A stretch of 64,000 nt of DNA from Buxus sempervirens (Eukaryota > Streptophyta > Magnoliopsida > Buxales > Buxaceae): the NCBI GenBank assembly GCA_947561395.2, contig OX387185.1, positions 22,821,866-22,885,865 on the forward strand, in the 5' to 3' direction. Positions 1 through 12,857 of the stretch are shown here, one piece after another. Position 1 is the first letter of the stretch. Each line of letters starts with the position of its first letter. A model generated the notes under the pieces. It saw only the letters and a program-made list of their open reading frames with translations. It made no database searches and was not told the DNA's origin. A program made the translations under genes and the position numbers.

Positions 1-492
1 AGACCCAAAAGTGTGTGGAAAACCTCTCATTCTCCCGTGGAGTTACACGTATGCTCCCTCTTACCTTGGGAGACTTTCACATGATGAAAATGGAAAGAAA
101 AACACATGAAAACTATGTTGAAAAACCAATTTGAACAAAATGGGGACAAGGCTTTCTAAACATTACAAAATACTCCCATTCTTACATATATGATGTACAA
201 GGAGATAGGAAACATTACCTTGGGGGTTTAAAAGCCCTGGAATAGTGTGTGTGACCTCCCTTGATGCTAGGACAGTTGCTGGAAGCCCTCCTCCTCAACC
301 TTCCAACAAGTTCACAAGCTCTTTTTTCACTTGGATTCTAGAGGAAAGGACCAAGAAGGGGTGTTTAAGGAGGTTAAAGGGGCTTTGAAGGCTTGAGGGT
401 GGTAAACAAAGGTGGTTCGAAGGCTCAGGCAGTAGAGAGGAGGTGTAGGAAGCAGTAAAAACCAACCAACCCCTGTCTACTATTTGGATTTT

Positions 493-502
493 CTATTTAT
501 AG
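493..502 (-). promoter_or_regulatory. TATA box of LTR copy a
   Basis: Minus strand reads CTATAAATAG. It lies just downstream (minus sense) of the palindrome array, the same spacing as in the other beta LTRs. Confidence 0.55.
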
Positions 503-514
503 AACACAGAGACA

Positions 515-770
515 AAACTGCACATGCAGTGCGGTTCGGCCACGTCTTTTCAGCATTAAACAGGGGACAAATTGGCGTAGGTGCAGACTGACGAAAAGTC
601 AACCGCACTTACAGTGCGGTTGCTTTTCATCCACCGCCCGTTGTGATTGGCTCGCGCAAACGGTGGCCGAAAAAATCAACTGCACTCTATATGTGGTCGC
701 GAAGCGACCGCATATAGTGTGTGGTCGCGGCAAATCTTTCATATTTGCCTTTTTCTCTCCCCCTTTTGCT
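515..770 (-). repeat. Palindrome array upstream of the TATA box, copy a
   Basis: Contains CTGCACATGCAG (519-530), a perfect 8-bp stem at 602-620 (ACCGCAC...GTGCGGT), and a strong hairpin at 687-717 whose arms CTATATGTGGTCGC and GCGACCGCATATAG pair at 13 of 14 positions around a GAA loop. The block is CpG-rich in an AT-rich setting. The words are private to this copy. Confidence 0.8.
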
Positions 771-1743
771 TGAGTTGACAGTTGAGGTGATTCAGCTGCC
801 CACTCGAGCGAATCAAATTCCTCCGATTTATATATATTTTTATTATTATTTTCCATTTATCTTAGCTAGTTTAATTAAGACATTTTAAACTTTGACTGAT
901 TTGCCCCTGGGACTGTTTTGCTCATATCTTTTCCATCCGGGCTCAGATTCACGCAAACTTAATTGCGTTGAAACCATGTCAGGATATTCTACCCATTGGG
1001 ATAGGGTATAGCAATCAATTTGGGTTCAGGTAGAAAGTCACTTTCTGCTCCTTAGGGTTTTGTTGTTTTTTAGCACATTTTTTGGTTTGATCAAAATTTG
1101 GGTGCTTATAGGTACCATCATTCAGGATCTAATGGCAGCAGAGTTAAGGGACCTAAAGCAAACCCAGCCTACATACCAGTAGCTCAGTAGTAGCAACTGC
1201 AGTTCCCACTTCAAGCAGAGGTGGCACCACCCCCATATCCGGGGCATCCTCCACCAATGGCACCACCACAACCACCGCAAGCAGCACCATTTTAGGCCAC
1301 AATACCAGTCCACCCTCCACAGCAGGACTAGTACGTGCTTGTCCAACTGGGGGAGGATGAAGAGGATTGGTACCGAACTCATGAGGTCCAGTTTGAGGAA
1401 AGATTGGTGGCAATGAAAGAGGACAACAAGGCACAAATGGCCACCAGGAGGGAGGACCTACTGAAGCAGCTCTAGCCTAGTACAGTCCAGAGCGAGGCTA
1501 CCCTAGAAATCCTCTGCTTCTTCACAGACATCCAACTCCCGGTTAAGTTCAGATGCCCAGAAGTGAACCAATTGGATGGCACTGGCTGCCCACTAAATCA
1601 TCTAAGGTCGTACTCCGACGACATGTGCCAATACTCCAAGGAGGAGAAGATAATGGTGCAGTTCTTCTAGAAGTCGGTGACTAAGGCAGCTTACTCTTGG
1701 TTTTTGATTCTGGATAAAACCAAGATCAGGACATGGAACAACC

Positions 1744-4126
1744 TGTAACGCCTCGAACCTGGGTCAGTGCAAACCAGCACCCAACCCGAACCCGGTTCAC
1801 TACTGTAACAACCCGAATTCAGTTCAACAACCAAATCCGAGGTGTTACTGGCCCATATCAAATATACATCAAGAATATACCAAACAAGAGAATTAAATAA
1901 TCTATTCAATTAATTAACTATCAGAGTGCGGAACAAGTATGTGCGGAAGTGTAGTATAAAATCCTCAAGAACTAATATAGTTAATCATCAACATTAATAT
2001 CAAAGTCTGGTAAAATAAAAGGTCACTATCTCTCTCATCTCTCTAATACATCAAACCAAATGAATAATAGTCTAATCAAAGTAACTAAGTCTATATCAAT
2101 CCTCCACCTCAGACAATATCCTGGTAAAAGTAATCCTCCAGTGAATACTCAGCTACCTCTCCTTGGAAATCACTATGATCCCCCTCTCGCGTATCAGCTG
2201 AAAAATGAAATAAAAGTAGGGTGAGATACGAATATCCCAGTAGGTAACACATGCATGTTTAAAATGTTCATATAAGAAAAATAACAGTTCATGTACGATT
2301 AAGCAATATCGACTAAGCAGGCTCATCTAATCATTCGTATCGATCATGAATACAAAACAGTATAGTTAAACAGTTCAGAATATGAATTTCGGCAAGTTCT
2401 TTTATAGGAATCCAATATCAGAATGAATAACATAATTCATACTTTGATAGTTTGCACTAAACAGTTACATCCGACCAATATCTCAATCACATGCCTCCAG
2501 CATGTATACAATAATAATAACAAGTGTTTGTGATTTCAGTATCATTGTAGGACTCACAAAGATAGATAAACCTTTTGAGATGACTCTCGACGAATCGCTA
2601 TACCACTGTGCATCTTAGGAGCAATGCTACTAATGATACTCAAGTCCCATGCAGCGCAGCTTAGACAAGAGCCGTAGTCACTGACTTATTGCACACGTAC
2701 CCATCAAAGTTGGCATGTACCACCAGCATGCAGCACCATAATCAATACATGGAGATGGTCGCTTATCCACATGTACAGGGAATCACCAGCGGCTCACCGG
2801 GGTGTCCCTCCAGACATAGGACCTTCCTAGACAAACTAACTTGCAAAGGAAGCGCGTCGCACCAGGGAGAAACTCAATTCAAATGACATATCCCTCAGCT
2901 ATCTAACAACAACTATGGATCCATAACCAGTTATGCCCACTAGACTCCAAAAATTCCCTAAAATATAATATTTCTATAAGGGTTGGTGCCTAGCGGCATA
3001 TAAAGGTTAAATCTGTCAATTACTTCAATATTCAGGTTATCTGAGTTCTGAATTCTCTTTATGTAATTTTCTGGTTTATAGTGTAATTTAAAGTTGTTCT
3101 GATAATCAAATAGTAGTCAAGTTTTCCAAAGACTAGATTTCTCAATTACTTTCAAAGTTTGGCAACTAATGTCCTAAATATCTTCCTAATTTATTTTTCT
3201 GTAGAACAGGGAATTAGATAATTTATTTTGGTCTTAAAACATCTTAATTAATCATTAAAATTATCTAAAAATAGTTTAGAATTGAATCAGGTTCGAAATT
3301 ACAAAAATCTGGAATTTCTGCACATAGTGCCTAGGATCGCCCTGGTGGTCAAAGGTCGGAGGTAGTGCAATTTCGATCGCCGACAATAAGTCATCTCACG
3401 ATCTTCAGCGGTCTAAGAACTTTAACTAGCGCCTAAGAGCGCCGAGGATCGCCGAGCACAGTCGAGGTCGGCGGTCCCCCAAAAACGAACAGAAATAGTT
3501 TCAAAACGTGATTTTTTTTCGTCCAATATCATTCTAACATACATATAACATTGTTATCAAACTAAATACATCAATATATCATATAAAAACATGCTCTAGA
3601 GATTAAACGAATGTAAATACAAATCAATCAATCAAACGGTGTCACCTACCTCTTTCTACGATGGTTTCTCCTTCTCTTCTCTAGACAACTATGATCACTA
3701 TCACCCAGCAATACTCAGGAAGACAAAGAGCACAAGACCAAGTCCTCTCTTCCTCCTTCTTCTTCTTCTCTTCCAGGAGTTCTTGGTCGTTCACGTTTGT
3801 CGCTTGCGGCTGTTCAATACGAGCAAGTATACAATTGGTATTCCCAGCGTATAGAATTAGGTTATTTAATTGGTATATATACTCTTTGATCCCATGTATC
3901 TCACTTATAAACTTTCCTATACACACTGCCCAATCAGAATACATCAACTTAAAATATGAATCATACCACGATATCTCATGATCGGACGGTCGGATCTGCG
4001 TCCAACTCTGGATCTCCACTAATTATATCATCCCCTACATTAATAAAATATTTCCATCAATTAAAGTTCCCAAAGATATTATTTATTAATTTATTTTATT
4101 ATTTAAGGAAAATTCGGGGTTTCACA
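1744..4126 (-). mobile_element. Alpha solo LTR, copy A
   Basis: Plus strand starts TGTAACGCC and ends GGTTTCACA; sense is minus. Target duplication is [C/T]AACC (1739-1743 and 4127-4131), and removing the element restores the gag frame. Sense-strand features: TATATATA near 3873, donor-like GAG/GTAGGT (GT at 3649-3648), CpG-word block 3315-3480, hairpin at 2223-2238 (one mismatch), acceptor-like TTTTTCAG ending at 2198. No coding capacity and no internal retrotransposon domain. It shares its middle with copy F (GGATCCATAA...GCCCACTAGAC region near 2915-2945), so A and F form one subfamily. Confidence 0.85.
3315..3480 (-). repeat. CpG-rich word block in alpha copy A
   Basis: Imperfectly repeated words around GCGCCTAAGAGCGCCGAGG and GATCGCCGAG, embedded in AT-rich DNA. 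The same vocabulary occurs at 8515-8690, 19500-19680, 45950-46115 and 57455-57615 in other alpha copies. Confidence 0.75.
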
Positions 4127-4843
4127 TAACCTAGCGGCAATCTTTATCCAGCAGCACCAGTTGAACAACCAGATAGTACAGACAAGAGCAGAACTGCTGA
4201 GGTTGGCTAAGAAGAGCCAGGAATCCATAAGGGAGCATGCCAAGCGACAGAAGGAGCTGGCAACCCTGGTACAACCCCCACTCCTGGAACAAGAGATGAA
4301 ATCTCTGTTTATTGCCTCACTAGGGCAGCCGTTCTTCACTCTCCTACTGGGGCAGAGCACCTTTAACTTCAACAATCTGATCCTAACGGCAGATAAGATC
4401 AAAGATGCAGTAAGGGCAGGAAAGATCGATGGTAGCCGGCAGAGCGCCATGAAGAGGAGGTTGGTAACTTGCCAAGGAAGCAAAAGCTAGGGGCAAGAGC
4501 TCAGAAGGCAAGAGCCACAGGCATCAATTATGTCCAACCAAAAAGACCGTATCACTTCGCCCAAAGGCCCGAGGTAGTGGCACCTCAAAATTCGGGACAA
4601 GCATCAGCACCTTACCAAGGAGTAATGAGAATCAGAGAGGAACAAGAGGCTAGGTTCAGAAGGGTCTTCATCCCTTTGCCATACTCACCGGCAGAGTTAT
4701 TGCCGGCACTGTTAAAGAAGGGGTACATGCAAATCAAGCCCCCAAATCCCCAGTTGGTCAACTCGAAAAGTTATATTGAGGTAGAATGCTGCAAGTACCA
4801 TTCTGGTGATCCAGGGCACAACACCAACCGTTGCTGGGACTAG

Positions 4844-5620
4844 AGGCATGATATACAAGATATGATCAACAGCAAGCGCATCATGGTCGATTCCCCAGCA
4901 CCATCGGCACCGACTCTTGCAGCTGGCGTTTCCATGAACCCTCTCCCAGATCACTCAAAGGCATCCGCCAGTAAGTCCGCGAGCCAGGTGAACAATGACC
5001 AGGGCAGTGAAGGGCAATTCGACCCATCTGTACTAATCAGACGACCAGGACAGGTCATAAGGGTATATCCCCAGGGAGGGGTTGAGCATCAAATAGTAAA
5101 CGTCATTGGAGCAGAAGATGACGAAGGCATAACCCCAGATTTCCCTCTGGTGCACTTCTACCTGGTTGAAGAATCTAAGTTCTTCTACCCTTCTCCCATC
5201 CCAGATCCTAACCCATCCACCCTCAACATCTTTGACATGATGGATACTCCTCCACATGATCTAACCGCCCTCTCATTTGAACCATCCACCCTTAACCTTT
5301 CACAACTCCACCTCGAGCCTCCATTATACCACGCTGTGCCCCACATTGCCCTATCCGCCCCATCTGCCATCAATCCATCGCCATCACATTAGAAGCAGAA
5401 ATCGATCAAATAACTCGATCCGGCCAATACGTAAACACAGACCCTCCACCTGCACCAGAGGGAGAGACAAAAGAAGAAAGAAAGAGAAGAAAGAAAGGGA
5501 AGGAAGTGGCTACTAAATTACCACAGACCCATAAGAAGAAAGGGAAAGCCACGGAGGAGGAGATCACAGATCTCCACAATAGCCTCTACATACCGGAATA
5601 TGACCTCCTCCAGTAGCTGA
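4844..5620 (+). pseudogene. Element 1 gag tail and gag-protease linker
   Basis: Two overlapping reading frames cover this part. 4862-5392 follows the zinc knuckle after one stop (RHDIQDMINSKRI..., then AGVSMNPLPDH, which corresponds to VNPLPDN in element X and is typical of Tat gag C-termini). From about 5394 another frame gives EIDQITRSGQYVNT, a Lys/Arg/Glu-rich stretch and EEEITDLHNSLYIPEYDLLQ before a stop near 5613. The low-complexity charged linker lies where Tat elements have a non-conserved spacer before protease. Frameshifted, not functional. Confidence 0.7.
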
Positions 5621-6110
5621 ACAAGGTTCCTGCTCAAATCTCTATAATGCATCTTCTAATTGACTCAAACAAACACAAAGAGGCATTATTGAGAGTCTTG
5701 GATGATGCCCATGTGCCCGAGAATATTGACCCTGAACAGCTGGAAGCGATTGTGTTAGTGATTATGGCACATAAGGCCATCTCCTTCTTTGCAGTAGATC
5801 TGCCATTGGAAGGATACGATCACACTGAACCGCTATACATCACGGTGAAATATTTTAATCTGGTAGTAAAAAGGGCAATGATCGATAATGGGTCAGCATT
5901 AAATATTTGCCTGATGAGGATCTTCCACAGCTTGCAGTTGAATCCCTCACTAATAAAGCCAAGTGCCCATAATGTTAGAGGATTCGACAATGTCAGGAGG
6001 GAATCCCTGGGTGAGGTCACCCTGATAGTCGTCATTGCAGAAAGGTCCTTTACAATGGCCTTCGAACTCATGGATATCAACGCCTCCTTCAATTTGCTAA
6101 TTTAAAGACC
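5621..6110 (+). pseudogene. pro: Element 1 aspartic protease
   Basis: Retroviral-type aspartic protease that would cleave the polyprotein. LNKVPAQISIMHLLIDSNKHKEALLRVLDDAHVPENI is the usual Tat segment before protease (about 5615-5745). The catalytic loop is MIDNGSALNI (about 5880-5910), i.e. the Asp-x-Gly-Ser variant usual in this lineage. It ends with INASFNLLI, a stop at 6103-6105, then RPWLHQAGAVLYSLHRMVRF, the conserved segment after protease. One stop breaks an otherwise open frame. Confidence 0.85.
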
Positions 6111-6940
6111 CTGGTTGCACCAAGCTGGGGCAGTGCTATATTCCCTACATAGAATGGTTCGATTCATTTCAGGAAACGATTTGATTACAGTACATGCTGA
6201 GGACCATCGTGAATTTGAGAAGGTCGGAGTGCCCTATGTGGATTACGAGCTGCCCACTTCCCTAAACTTCCAAGCCGTGGAGATGGTGCAAGTGAACCAT
6301 ATCCCAGAATCTGAAAGGAGACAGCAATTGCCGAGAAGAAAAAGAGGCGAGATGTTTGGCCTTGCTGAAAGCGCCGACTGGGGCCTAAGGGCCGGAGAAG
6401 GATTGGGCAAGTACAAACAAGGAGTCAAGACAGCCATACAGCCTTACGAACATGTCACTGGATTCGGGCTTGGATTTAATCCACAGCCTGAAGACTACTC
6501 CAGACTCCTTGGAAGGCGCACTGAAAGTGTAACGCCCCGAACCCGGGTCTATGCAAAACAAGCACCAAACCCGAATCCGAAGTGATACTAGGCCCAAAGC
6601 TACTAATTACCAGACATTTAAATCCAACTAATTCTATTAATTATCAGAGTGCGGAGAATTTAAACATTAATTTCATCAATATGCGTGGCTAACTATAACC
6701 ATCAAACTAACTCATCAATATAAATTCATAAATCTAGTAAATGGGTTTTCTAGCACACTTTCTCTCATATCCAATTAAATCATAAAATATCCATCAAGAT
6801 ACATCTATATCAACCTCTAAAAGAAAGATCTAAACGAAATAATACAGATCCTCAGCTCAGTAATCTGCAACTCCCCCTCGCGTCAACCCCAAGGACACTC
6901 TCACATGAAACAGATGAAAAATAAGATAATGAAGTAGGGT

Positions 6941-6956
6941 GAGATACGAATATCTC
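6941..6956 (-). other. Conserved tetraloop hairpin of alpha LTRs
   Basis: In sense GAGATATTCGTATCTC: a perfect 6-bp stem closing TTCG. The exact sequence recurs at 52685-52700; a GTTG-loop version is at 21349-21364 and 48026-48041; one-mismatch versions are at 2223-2238 and 58716-58731; a degenerate one is at 12369-12381. Flanking words CATGCATGTGTTACCTACT and CACCCTACTT are conserved too. Confidence 0.8.
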
Positions 6957-7189
6957 AGTAGGTAACACATGCATGCTAGAAACAGTTTATATATAAAAGT
7001 AATCATTCATGCACGATAAAATAATCGGATAGTCACTGTCGATAATAAGAACGATTAATCACCATACGAAACCAACATTTATTCTGTGCTTGAAATAAAG
7101 AGAGTTTATTTAAATGTAAATCATGTCATTCATAATTAATAGGGAATCTCGTAATCTAATATCAACATTCTTCCATGTAGGATGCAATC

Positions 7190-7690
7190 ACGTAGTAATC
7201 ACATCCACCCTACATGAGGTCTCTCCTGCAGGAGTCATCACATCTCACCCACAGGTGGTCACATCTCACCCGCAGGTGGTAATCACATATATCTCCCTTG
7301 TGGGATGCAATCACATTATGATTACATCTTCCCCACAATAGGTCTCATCTCACCCGCAGGTGGTCACATATCTCCCCTGTGGGATGCAATCACATCTGAT
7401 TACATCTCCCCTACAAGAGGTCTCATCTCACCCACAGGTGGTCACATATCTCCCCTATGGGATGCAATCCAAACCGAATTACATCTCCCCACATAGGAGG
7501 TCTCATCTCACACGTAGGTAGCCACATATCTCCCCTGTGGGTTGCAATCCAAACCAGATTACATCTCCCCCAACATGAGGTCTCATCTCACCCGCAAGTG
7601 GTCACATATCTCCCCTGTGGGATGCAATCCAAACCGGATTACATCTCCCCCAACAGAAGGTCTCATCTCACCCGCAGGTGGTATCAAATC
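7190..7690. repeat. Minisatellite in copy B
   Basis: Tandem degenerate units of about 60-65 bp built from 'tctcacccgcaggtggt', 'cacatatctcccctgtggg' and 'atgcaatc', about eight repeats. It occupies the same slot, between CpG block and hairpin, as the unrelated cttggtggc minisatellite in other alpha copies. Confidence 0.85.
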
Positions 7691-9531
7691 TCATCTGCAG
7701 ATGGTATGAATCTCTTACAAGTATTTTGAGAAGGAAATAACCTATATAGAATCCTTGTAATCATTTCAAGTAAATTTGATCCTCTTTAAACCCCATATTG
7801 TACTAAATCATAGAACAAGGTTGTTAAATATCTAATATGAACTTTTTAGTATAATTGGCCTTTAGAGACACCTTAAGAATAATCTTAGAGAAGTGTTACA
7901 AGTGGTGGAAATCCAAATAACCTATTTTATAATGATTTGGGACTAATAATGTCATAAAATTCTCAAAATATATTTTGGATGAGTGGAATAGTCTTAGGAT
8001 TCCCAATAAGGTCACCATACTAAAAATCAATCGATTCCGAAACAAAAAGTTTCGGACCCCAATAATATTCCAAGTCTGGTTAAAAACGTTGACTTTTGGG
8101 TATATAATTTTTCTAGACCAATCCATGAGGAGTTTTCAGCTCAAATTCTGGTTATAGTCTAGTTACGGGTAAACAAATCTTCTAGAATTTTATGGGCTTT
8201 TAAATCACTCATTTGGGTACCAAACTCAAAACGGGATTTTTGATAAAAATCGGGAAAACTGGAAATTTAGGCATAAACTGAAAGGTTGACTTTTTATTGG
8301 TTGGGAATTGGGCCTTGGGAGTATTTTTATTGGTTCCAAATGGGGGGTAAAACCTTATTTACATGTAAAGACTTAAGTAAATGGAGTAATAAATACATAG
8401 GACATTTACTTAAATTTCAGGTGAATAAGGGTGCTATGTAGGAGGCTTGGGTTATTTGGAAAAGGGTTGGAAAAGAAAAGGGGATGAAAAACTATCAAAA
8501 TTACATTTTCTAGCTAAAGCGCCTAGGATGGCTTAGGATCGCTTGGGCGGTCAAAGGTCGGCAGTTGCTTAAATTAGAGCACCGACTGCCTGTCAGTAGG
8601 CGGTCAACGGCGGTCTAAACCCTTTTCACTAGCGCCTAAGAGCTCCGAGGATCGCCGAGCGCAGAGAGGTCAGCGGTCCCCCCAAAATCGGCCATACAGT
8701 GTACCAAAACTCAATTTTTCATGTTCTAATCAGTTCTAGCATACATATAACATCTCTACTATGCTAAATACATGTAAATACAACCTAAAATCATGCAACA
8801 CAATCGATTAACTTCCAGAACACAAAACGTAACGAAAAATTGGTGCTACCTACCTCTTATCGTGCGTTCTTCCTCTTCTTCCTCTAACTAGCAACACTCC
8901 ACACCTCTTCAAGGATGCAAATCAACTCTAGGACAAAGAGAGACTCAAGAACAGTGGCCTCTCTCCCTCTTTCTTCTTCTTCTTCGGTCATGCGTTTGTC
9001 TTCTGCAGCCGTCGAATACCAATAGCAGTACGGTGAGGATACAAATCGTATTCTCCTAGGGTATAAAACCTAATTATATATTTAAGATCCAACGCAACAC
9101 ACAAGTATCACCCACAATGCACTCACCCAATCAGAACACAGCAACATCAAAATTTAATTGTTATCTCGATATCTCACGATCCAATGGTCTGATCTGCGCC
9201 AAACTCCGGATCTCCGCTTGTAACGATATCCCCTACAATAATAAATTATTTCCATCCATAATAATCCTCAAGAATATTAATTATTATTTTATTTTAATAT
9301 TTGGGAAAATTCGGGGTTTTACAGAAAGGAAGGTAGAAGAAGTACCGCCGCTCACTCCCACCAGAGAGTCCAAAGCCGAGGAGGGCCCAATAATGTACAT
9401 ATGTATGATGGAAAGCCAAGGGAGTTCAGGACCACCCAACCTGAGGCTCAAGTCTCCACCTCCTCCCCCTCAGGCCAAAAGGAACCCCAGAACTCGTGAC
9501 TGGCTTGGCCAGATGTTTCAAGGCATGCCCA

Positions 9532-12500
9532 TGTGAAATCCTGCTTCTTATAATGGATTCATTAACTGTTGACCTTTGATATGTAGGAGAGGAGGTCCAG
9601 TGAATGGCAGAGGGCAGCTTAGCTGGTGAAGTGGTAAGCCAACAGTCTTATTTATGTTATTGTTGTATGGTAAGAAATTTGTGTATTTGAAATTAATCCA
9701 GTGATAATTGTAAATAAATAAATAAATAAATAAATAAACGAGATTTGATGAGGTGAGCTCATGAGAAATGATCATCATTTATTATGGTTCAATTATAACT
9801 TTTGCTGAACCAGTTTAATTAAAAGGGGACAACATTATGGGTTGATTGTATTAAAATTGTAGAAGTACAGTTTAGGGGCTTTATACAATGATAAAATTTG
9901 AGTTTGATTGGTGTGGTGTTGGTTTAGAAGGTTGGAGGTGATTAATGAATTAGAATTCTTATGGTTCAGTTAAGGCAAGCCTATGAACCTGGTTTCATTT
10001 TATAGTCTAAGTGTATAAGACTTGCACTATTTAATTGGGAAAGGATATGCTATTAATGATGGATGTCTAGAGGGCTAATAAGAGGTTTAATGAGGTTTTA
10101 ATTAAGGCTAATAAAGTGGGTTAAATGCTGATTGTAGTAATAACCCAAAGGTTTATGGTCTGGTTTAAGTGAACCTATGGTTCACTTGGTTTTGGTTCAC
10201 TATATATACTTGGAACCCTTAGTCTCTCTTCATTTTTTTGCTCCATACGTATGAGAAGGGTTTCATGGCTGATGGCTGAAGTGAGTCAAGGTAGAAAGAG
10301 AAGAAATTGAATGGGAATTGAAGCCTAAGGTGAGGGCTTTCGTAGTTCATGGTTAGGAGAGGCTAAAGGGCATAGTTTGATGAGTTGGGATGTTGAAATT
10401 GGTGGAGGCTGAAGCTATTAGGTGATCTCCAATCCAAAATCCAGCTGAGCTAAAGAGGTTTCTTGCTTATTGAGTTTCAAATAAAGTGATTCAGGTAGGT
10501 AGTAACCTTGGTAAAGATTTTTATCGAAACTACTTTAGTTTTGTCAAGATTTAGTGCTGTTTTGGCTAAATTTTCCCTTGTATCCGAATTTTTGTTTATG
10601 TCTTAGTTGCATGGTTTCATTTAGCATCTGAGATGCTAGTTTTTAGAACCATGAATGTTGGGTTGTGAATTATTTAAAGCGTGTTTCAAGCATGGTGATG
10701 TTCAGCCATGGTTTATTTGTAAAATTGTTCTGTTTCGTTGTTTTTGGTACATTGATGTTAAAAGTTTATATTGGTATGATTTGGCTGTGTATGAAGCAAT
10801 TTAGTCTTCTGGTTTGTTAAGAAACATTAGTGTTGATTGTGCTTTAAAATATACAGATCATGTTATAATTGCTAATTACACAAATCCGATTTTTGACCCT
10901 AAAAAAGGAGCTAAACCTGATCCAAAATGTATAGAATTAGCCTACATGCTATATACCTTTGGAAAGCTATAAGAGTCTAGTTTGCAATGCATCAAACGAT
11001 GCTCAATTTTGAGTTTTCTAGAAAAATTTATGATAAATTTACTAAAGGTGGTTTAACATTACTGTTTGTGAACGAATATCATGTTTTTGAACAAAATAAT
11101 CTTTTCATATCATGGTTCATTACTATTTGAATTAAAATATATAAAAAAGTAATTTTTGGGATTGATATATCATGTCTTAAGAAACTTAAAAACGTTATCT
11201 TAAAAATTTTACAAGTGGTTTAAGATTCTTGAAATTGAATTTAAAGTGTTGGAGCTGTGTTTTGTTTAAATCAATTTCAAATGGTTGTAGTAAATTATAC
11301 TTTTTGTTTATCAAATGAATTGGATTTCTTGTAATTATTTCAAGTGGATTTTCTGGTTTTGTGCTATAGAAAATCATCATTTAATATAAAAAGGTAAATT
11401 TTTATTATTTTGACATCATTTTCAACAAATGTAAATTTGATTTAGTATAGCTTGGTTTTGTTTTGTTTTAACCAAATAAAAGAATTGCTTTGTTTTCTAC
11501 GTTGCATATAACATTGGTATTTTGAAATGGTGGACTCTTTTAAACCCTTACCTAGATTTATATTTTTAACAAGATTTTACATAGCTAATTAATTTTTCTT
11601 TCCAAAGAATTGATGTTCAAATGATGAGGCTGAAGCCTATGAGATATGCTTATGACTTACTATGTTACTATGAATGTGGGATTCCACTAGTTGTGATATG
11701 ATGAATGAGACAATAGTAATCAGTTATTTTCCTGTCCTTGTTATGTTCTTTAGTGTCTTTGGTCTATTGTGGTCTAATAGGCATAAACGGGGTATGGATC
11801 CATTCCTAGGCTAGTAAATGTTATGGTATTGGCTTGTCAGGTTAACACTTAAGTCCAATCGCTATAAGCGGCAACCTTGTTGGGATGAGGTAACACAGGC
11901 CCAGTGTGGCTCCCTCATCGGATATGATATTGGAATGAGATACATAGACCCAGCATGGTTCCCTCATCAAGTTTGACATGAGATTGGTACTGGATCAGTG
12001 TTGTATTTGGGTTGTACTTGCCAACCCCAGGGAGGGGGTACTCCGTAAGAAGATTGCGAGGCTTTCTTCTAGTAAATCATGAGGTGGCAAAAGCTGGACT
12101 TATTTCTTAATCTGATTTATAGACTTACCAAAGACATGAGTCCTACTTGCTATGTTAGACTGTTCTTGCCTTATTTGCATTTCTTTGAACTGCATGCATG
12201 GTGTATATGTTATTTAATTGCCTGTTTTTATTCTATGTAGCATGCTTATGATAAGGATGCTCACTTGTGGATTTAGCATAGTTTTCTGATAAAACTTATA
12301 TCTTGTTGTATTTCAAACTGCACAACATGGTTTAGGATAATACTATATTTCGCATATTACTTCCTATTGAGATTATTTCTCACGTGTGTTTTTCCTTGTT
12401 TATTCGGTGTTTTGTTTTCAGCACCAGGAGAGCGACCTGGGGATATACATGAGGGAGATTAAGAATATAGACCAGAGGACTATTATCGTCCCTGAGGGTC

Positions 12501-12857
12501 TGTAGTTCAGTCAGTTATTTTCTTTTGATGTCATGGATGCATTTTGGTGTCGTTGTACATAGGTATTTTGGATGTCTGTATATGAATGCTGTGATAGAGA
12601 GTGAGAGTTAGATAACCCCTTTTGTTCATGCTTTTGGTAGATAAAATGATGTTGATATATAACTGTGATAAATTAGGTGTTAGAGTCTTCACACAACCTT
12701 ACTATTACAGCCGTTATATAGCTGTTTTTATATTAATTTAGGTTTATAATTGTCGTAGATTGTTTCTTAAGGTGACTTATCATGCTTTGGGCCCTAAATT
12801 AGCGCTCAGAAGCCAATATGAACCTTAACCGGGTGGACCTGGTTTCAGGGTGCTACA
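9532..12857 (+). mobile_element. Alpha-like solo LTR, copy G
   Basis: TGTGAAATCC...GGGTGCTACA with an imperfect duplication GCCCA/CCCCA (9527-9531, 12858-12862). TATATATAC at about 10201, donor-like CAG/GTAGGT (10494/10495), degenerate hairpin GAGATTATTTCTC (12369-12381) and acceptor-like TTGTTTTCAG (ends 12421) follow in the same order as in the other alpha copies, but the sequence is otherwise divergent. A short tandem duplication lies at 11860-12000 (two versions of a segment ending in ggttccctcatc). About 10500-11760 is AT-rich with nothing I recognise. No coding capacity. Confidence 0.75.

Larger units (their letters stand above)
1..1110 (-). mobile_element. Beta-family LTR (copy a), partial, inverted
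   Basis: Left-truncated by the window edge. On the minus strand it starts at 1110 with TATAAGCACCCAAATTTTG, a one-base variant of the TGTAAGCACC terminus seen at 38663 and 55947. It then carries the U3 repeat (about 880-1060, 'AACGCAATTAAGTTTGCG' type), a palindrome array (515-770), a TATA box (493-502) and a leader with a splice-donor-like AAGG/TAATG (GT at 218-217). The same order is found in the complete LTR at 33904-37965. It abuts element 1 gag, about 21 bp before its ATG, so it was probably inserted in the element's leader; the left target duplication is outside the window. Confidence 0.75.
1132..4843 (+). pseudogene. gag: Element 1 gag, split by an LTR insertion
   Basis: Structural nucleocapsid polyprotein. 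The ATG at 1132 opens MAAELRDLKQTQ and hits a stop at 1180. The capsid-like part continues about 1320-1743 (EDEEDWYRTHEVQFEE, then VKFRCPE...LDGTGCPLNHLRSY, with a stop near 1668). It is interrupted at 1743 by alpha copy A and resumes in frame at 4132 (...NNL/AAIFIQQ). The second half has a frameshift near 4470 and a zinc knuckle at about 4787-4836 of the form C-K-Y-H-x5-G-H-x4-C, typical of Tat gag, then a stop at 4841-4843. The related gag of element X (48676-50242) has the same order, which supports the reconstruction of its limits. Confidence 0.88.
6528..9323 (-). mobile_element. Alpha solo LTR, copy B
   Basis: Plus strand TGTAACGCCCC...GGGGTTTTACA, flanked by a perfect GAAAG duplication (6523-6527, 9324-9328). 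Sense is minus. Shows donor-like GAG/GTAGGT (GT at 8853-8852), CpG block 8515-8690, minisatellite 7190-7690 and the perfect hairpin GAGATACGAATATCTC at 6941-6956. The acceptor-like CAG of the other copies reads CAT here (about 6914), the only copy where this site is lost. No coding capacity. Confidence 0.88.
6111..9531 (+). pseudogene. Element 1 post-protease linker with G-patch-like motif, split by copy B
   Basis: 6111-6527 reads through HAEDHREFEKVGVPYVDYE and then a glycine-rich stretch (about 6370-6480: LRAGEGLGKYKQGV...GFGLGF), which resembles the G-patch-like motif found between protease and RT in Ogre/Tat elements. It is cut at 6527 by alpha copy B (target duplication GAAAG) and resumes at 9324 in frame as ...RRTERKVEEVPPLTPTRES, continuing to DWLGQMFQGMPM at about 9530, where the next insertion begins. 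The function of this motif in the elements is not known to me. Confidence 0.72.
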
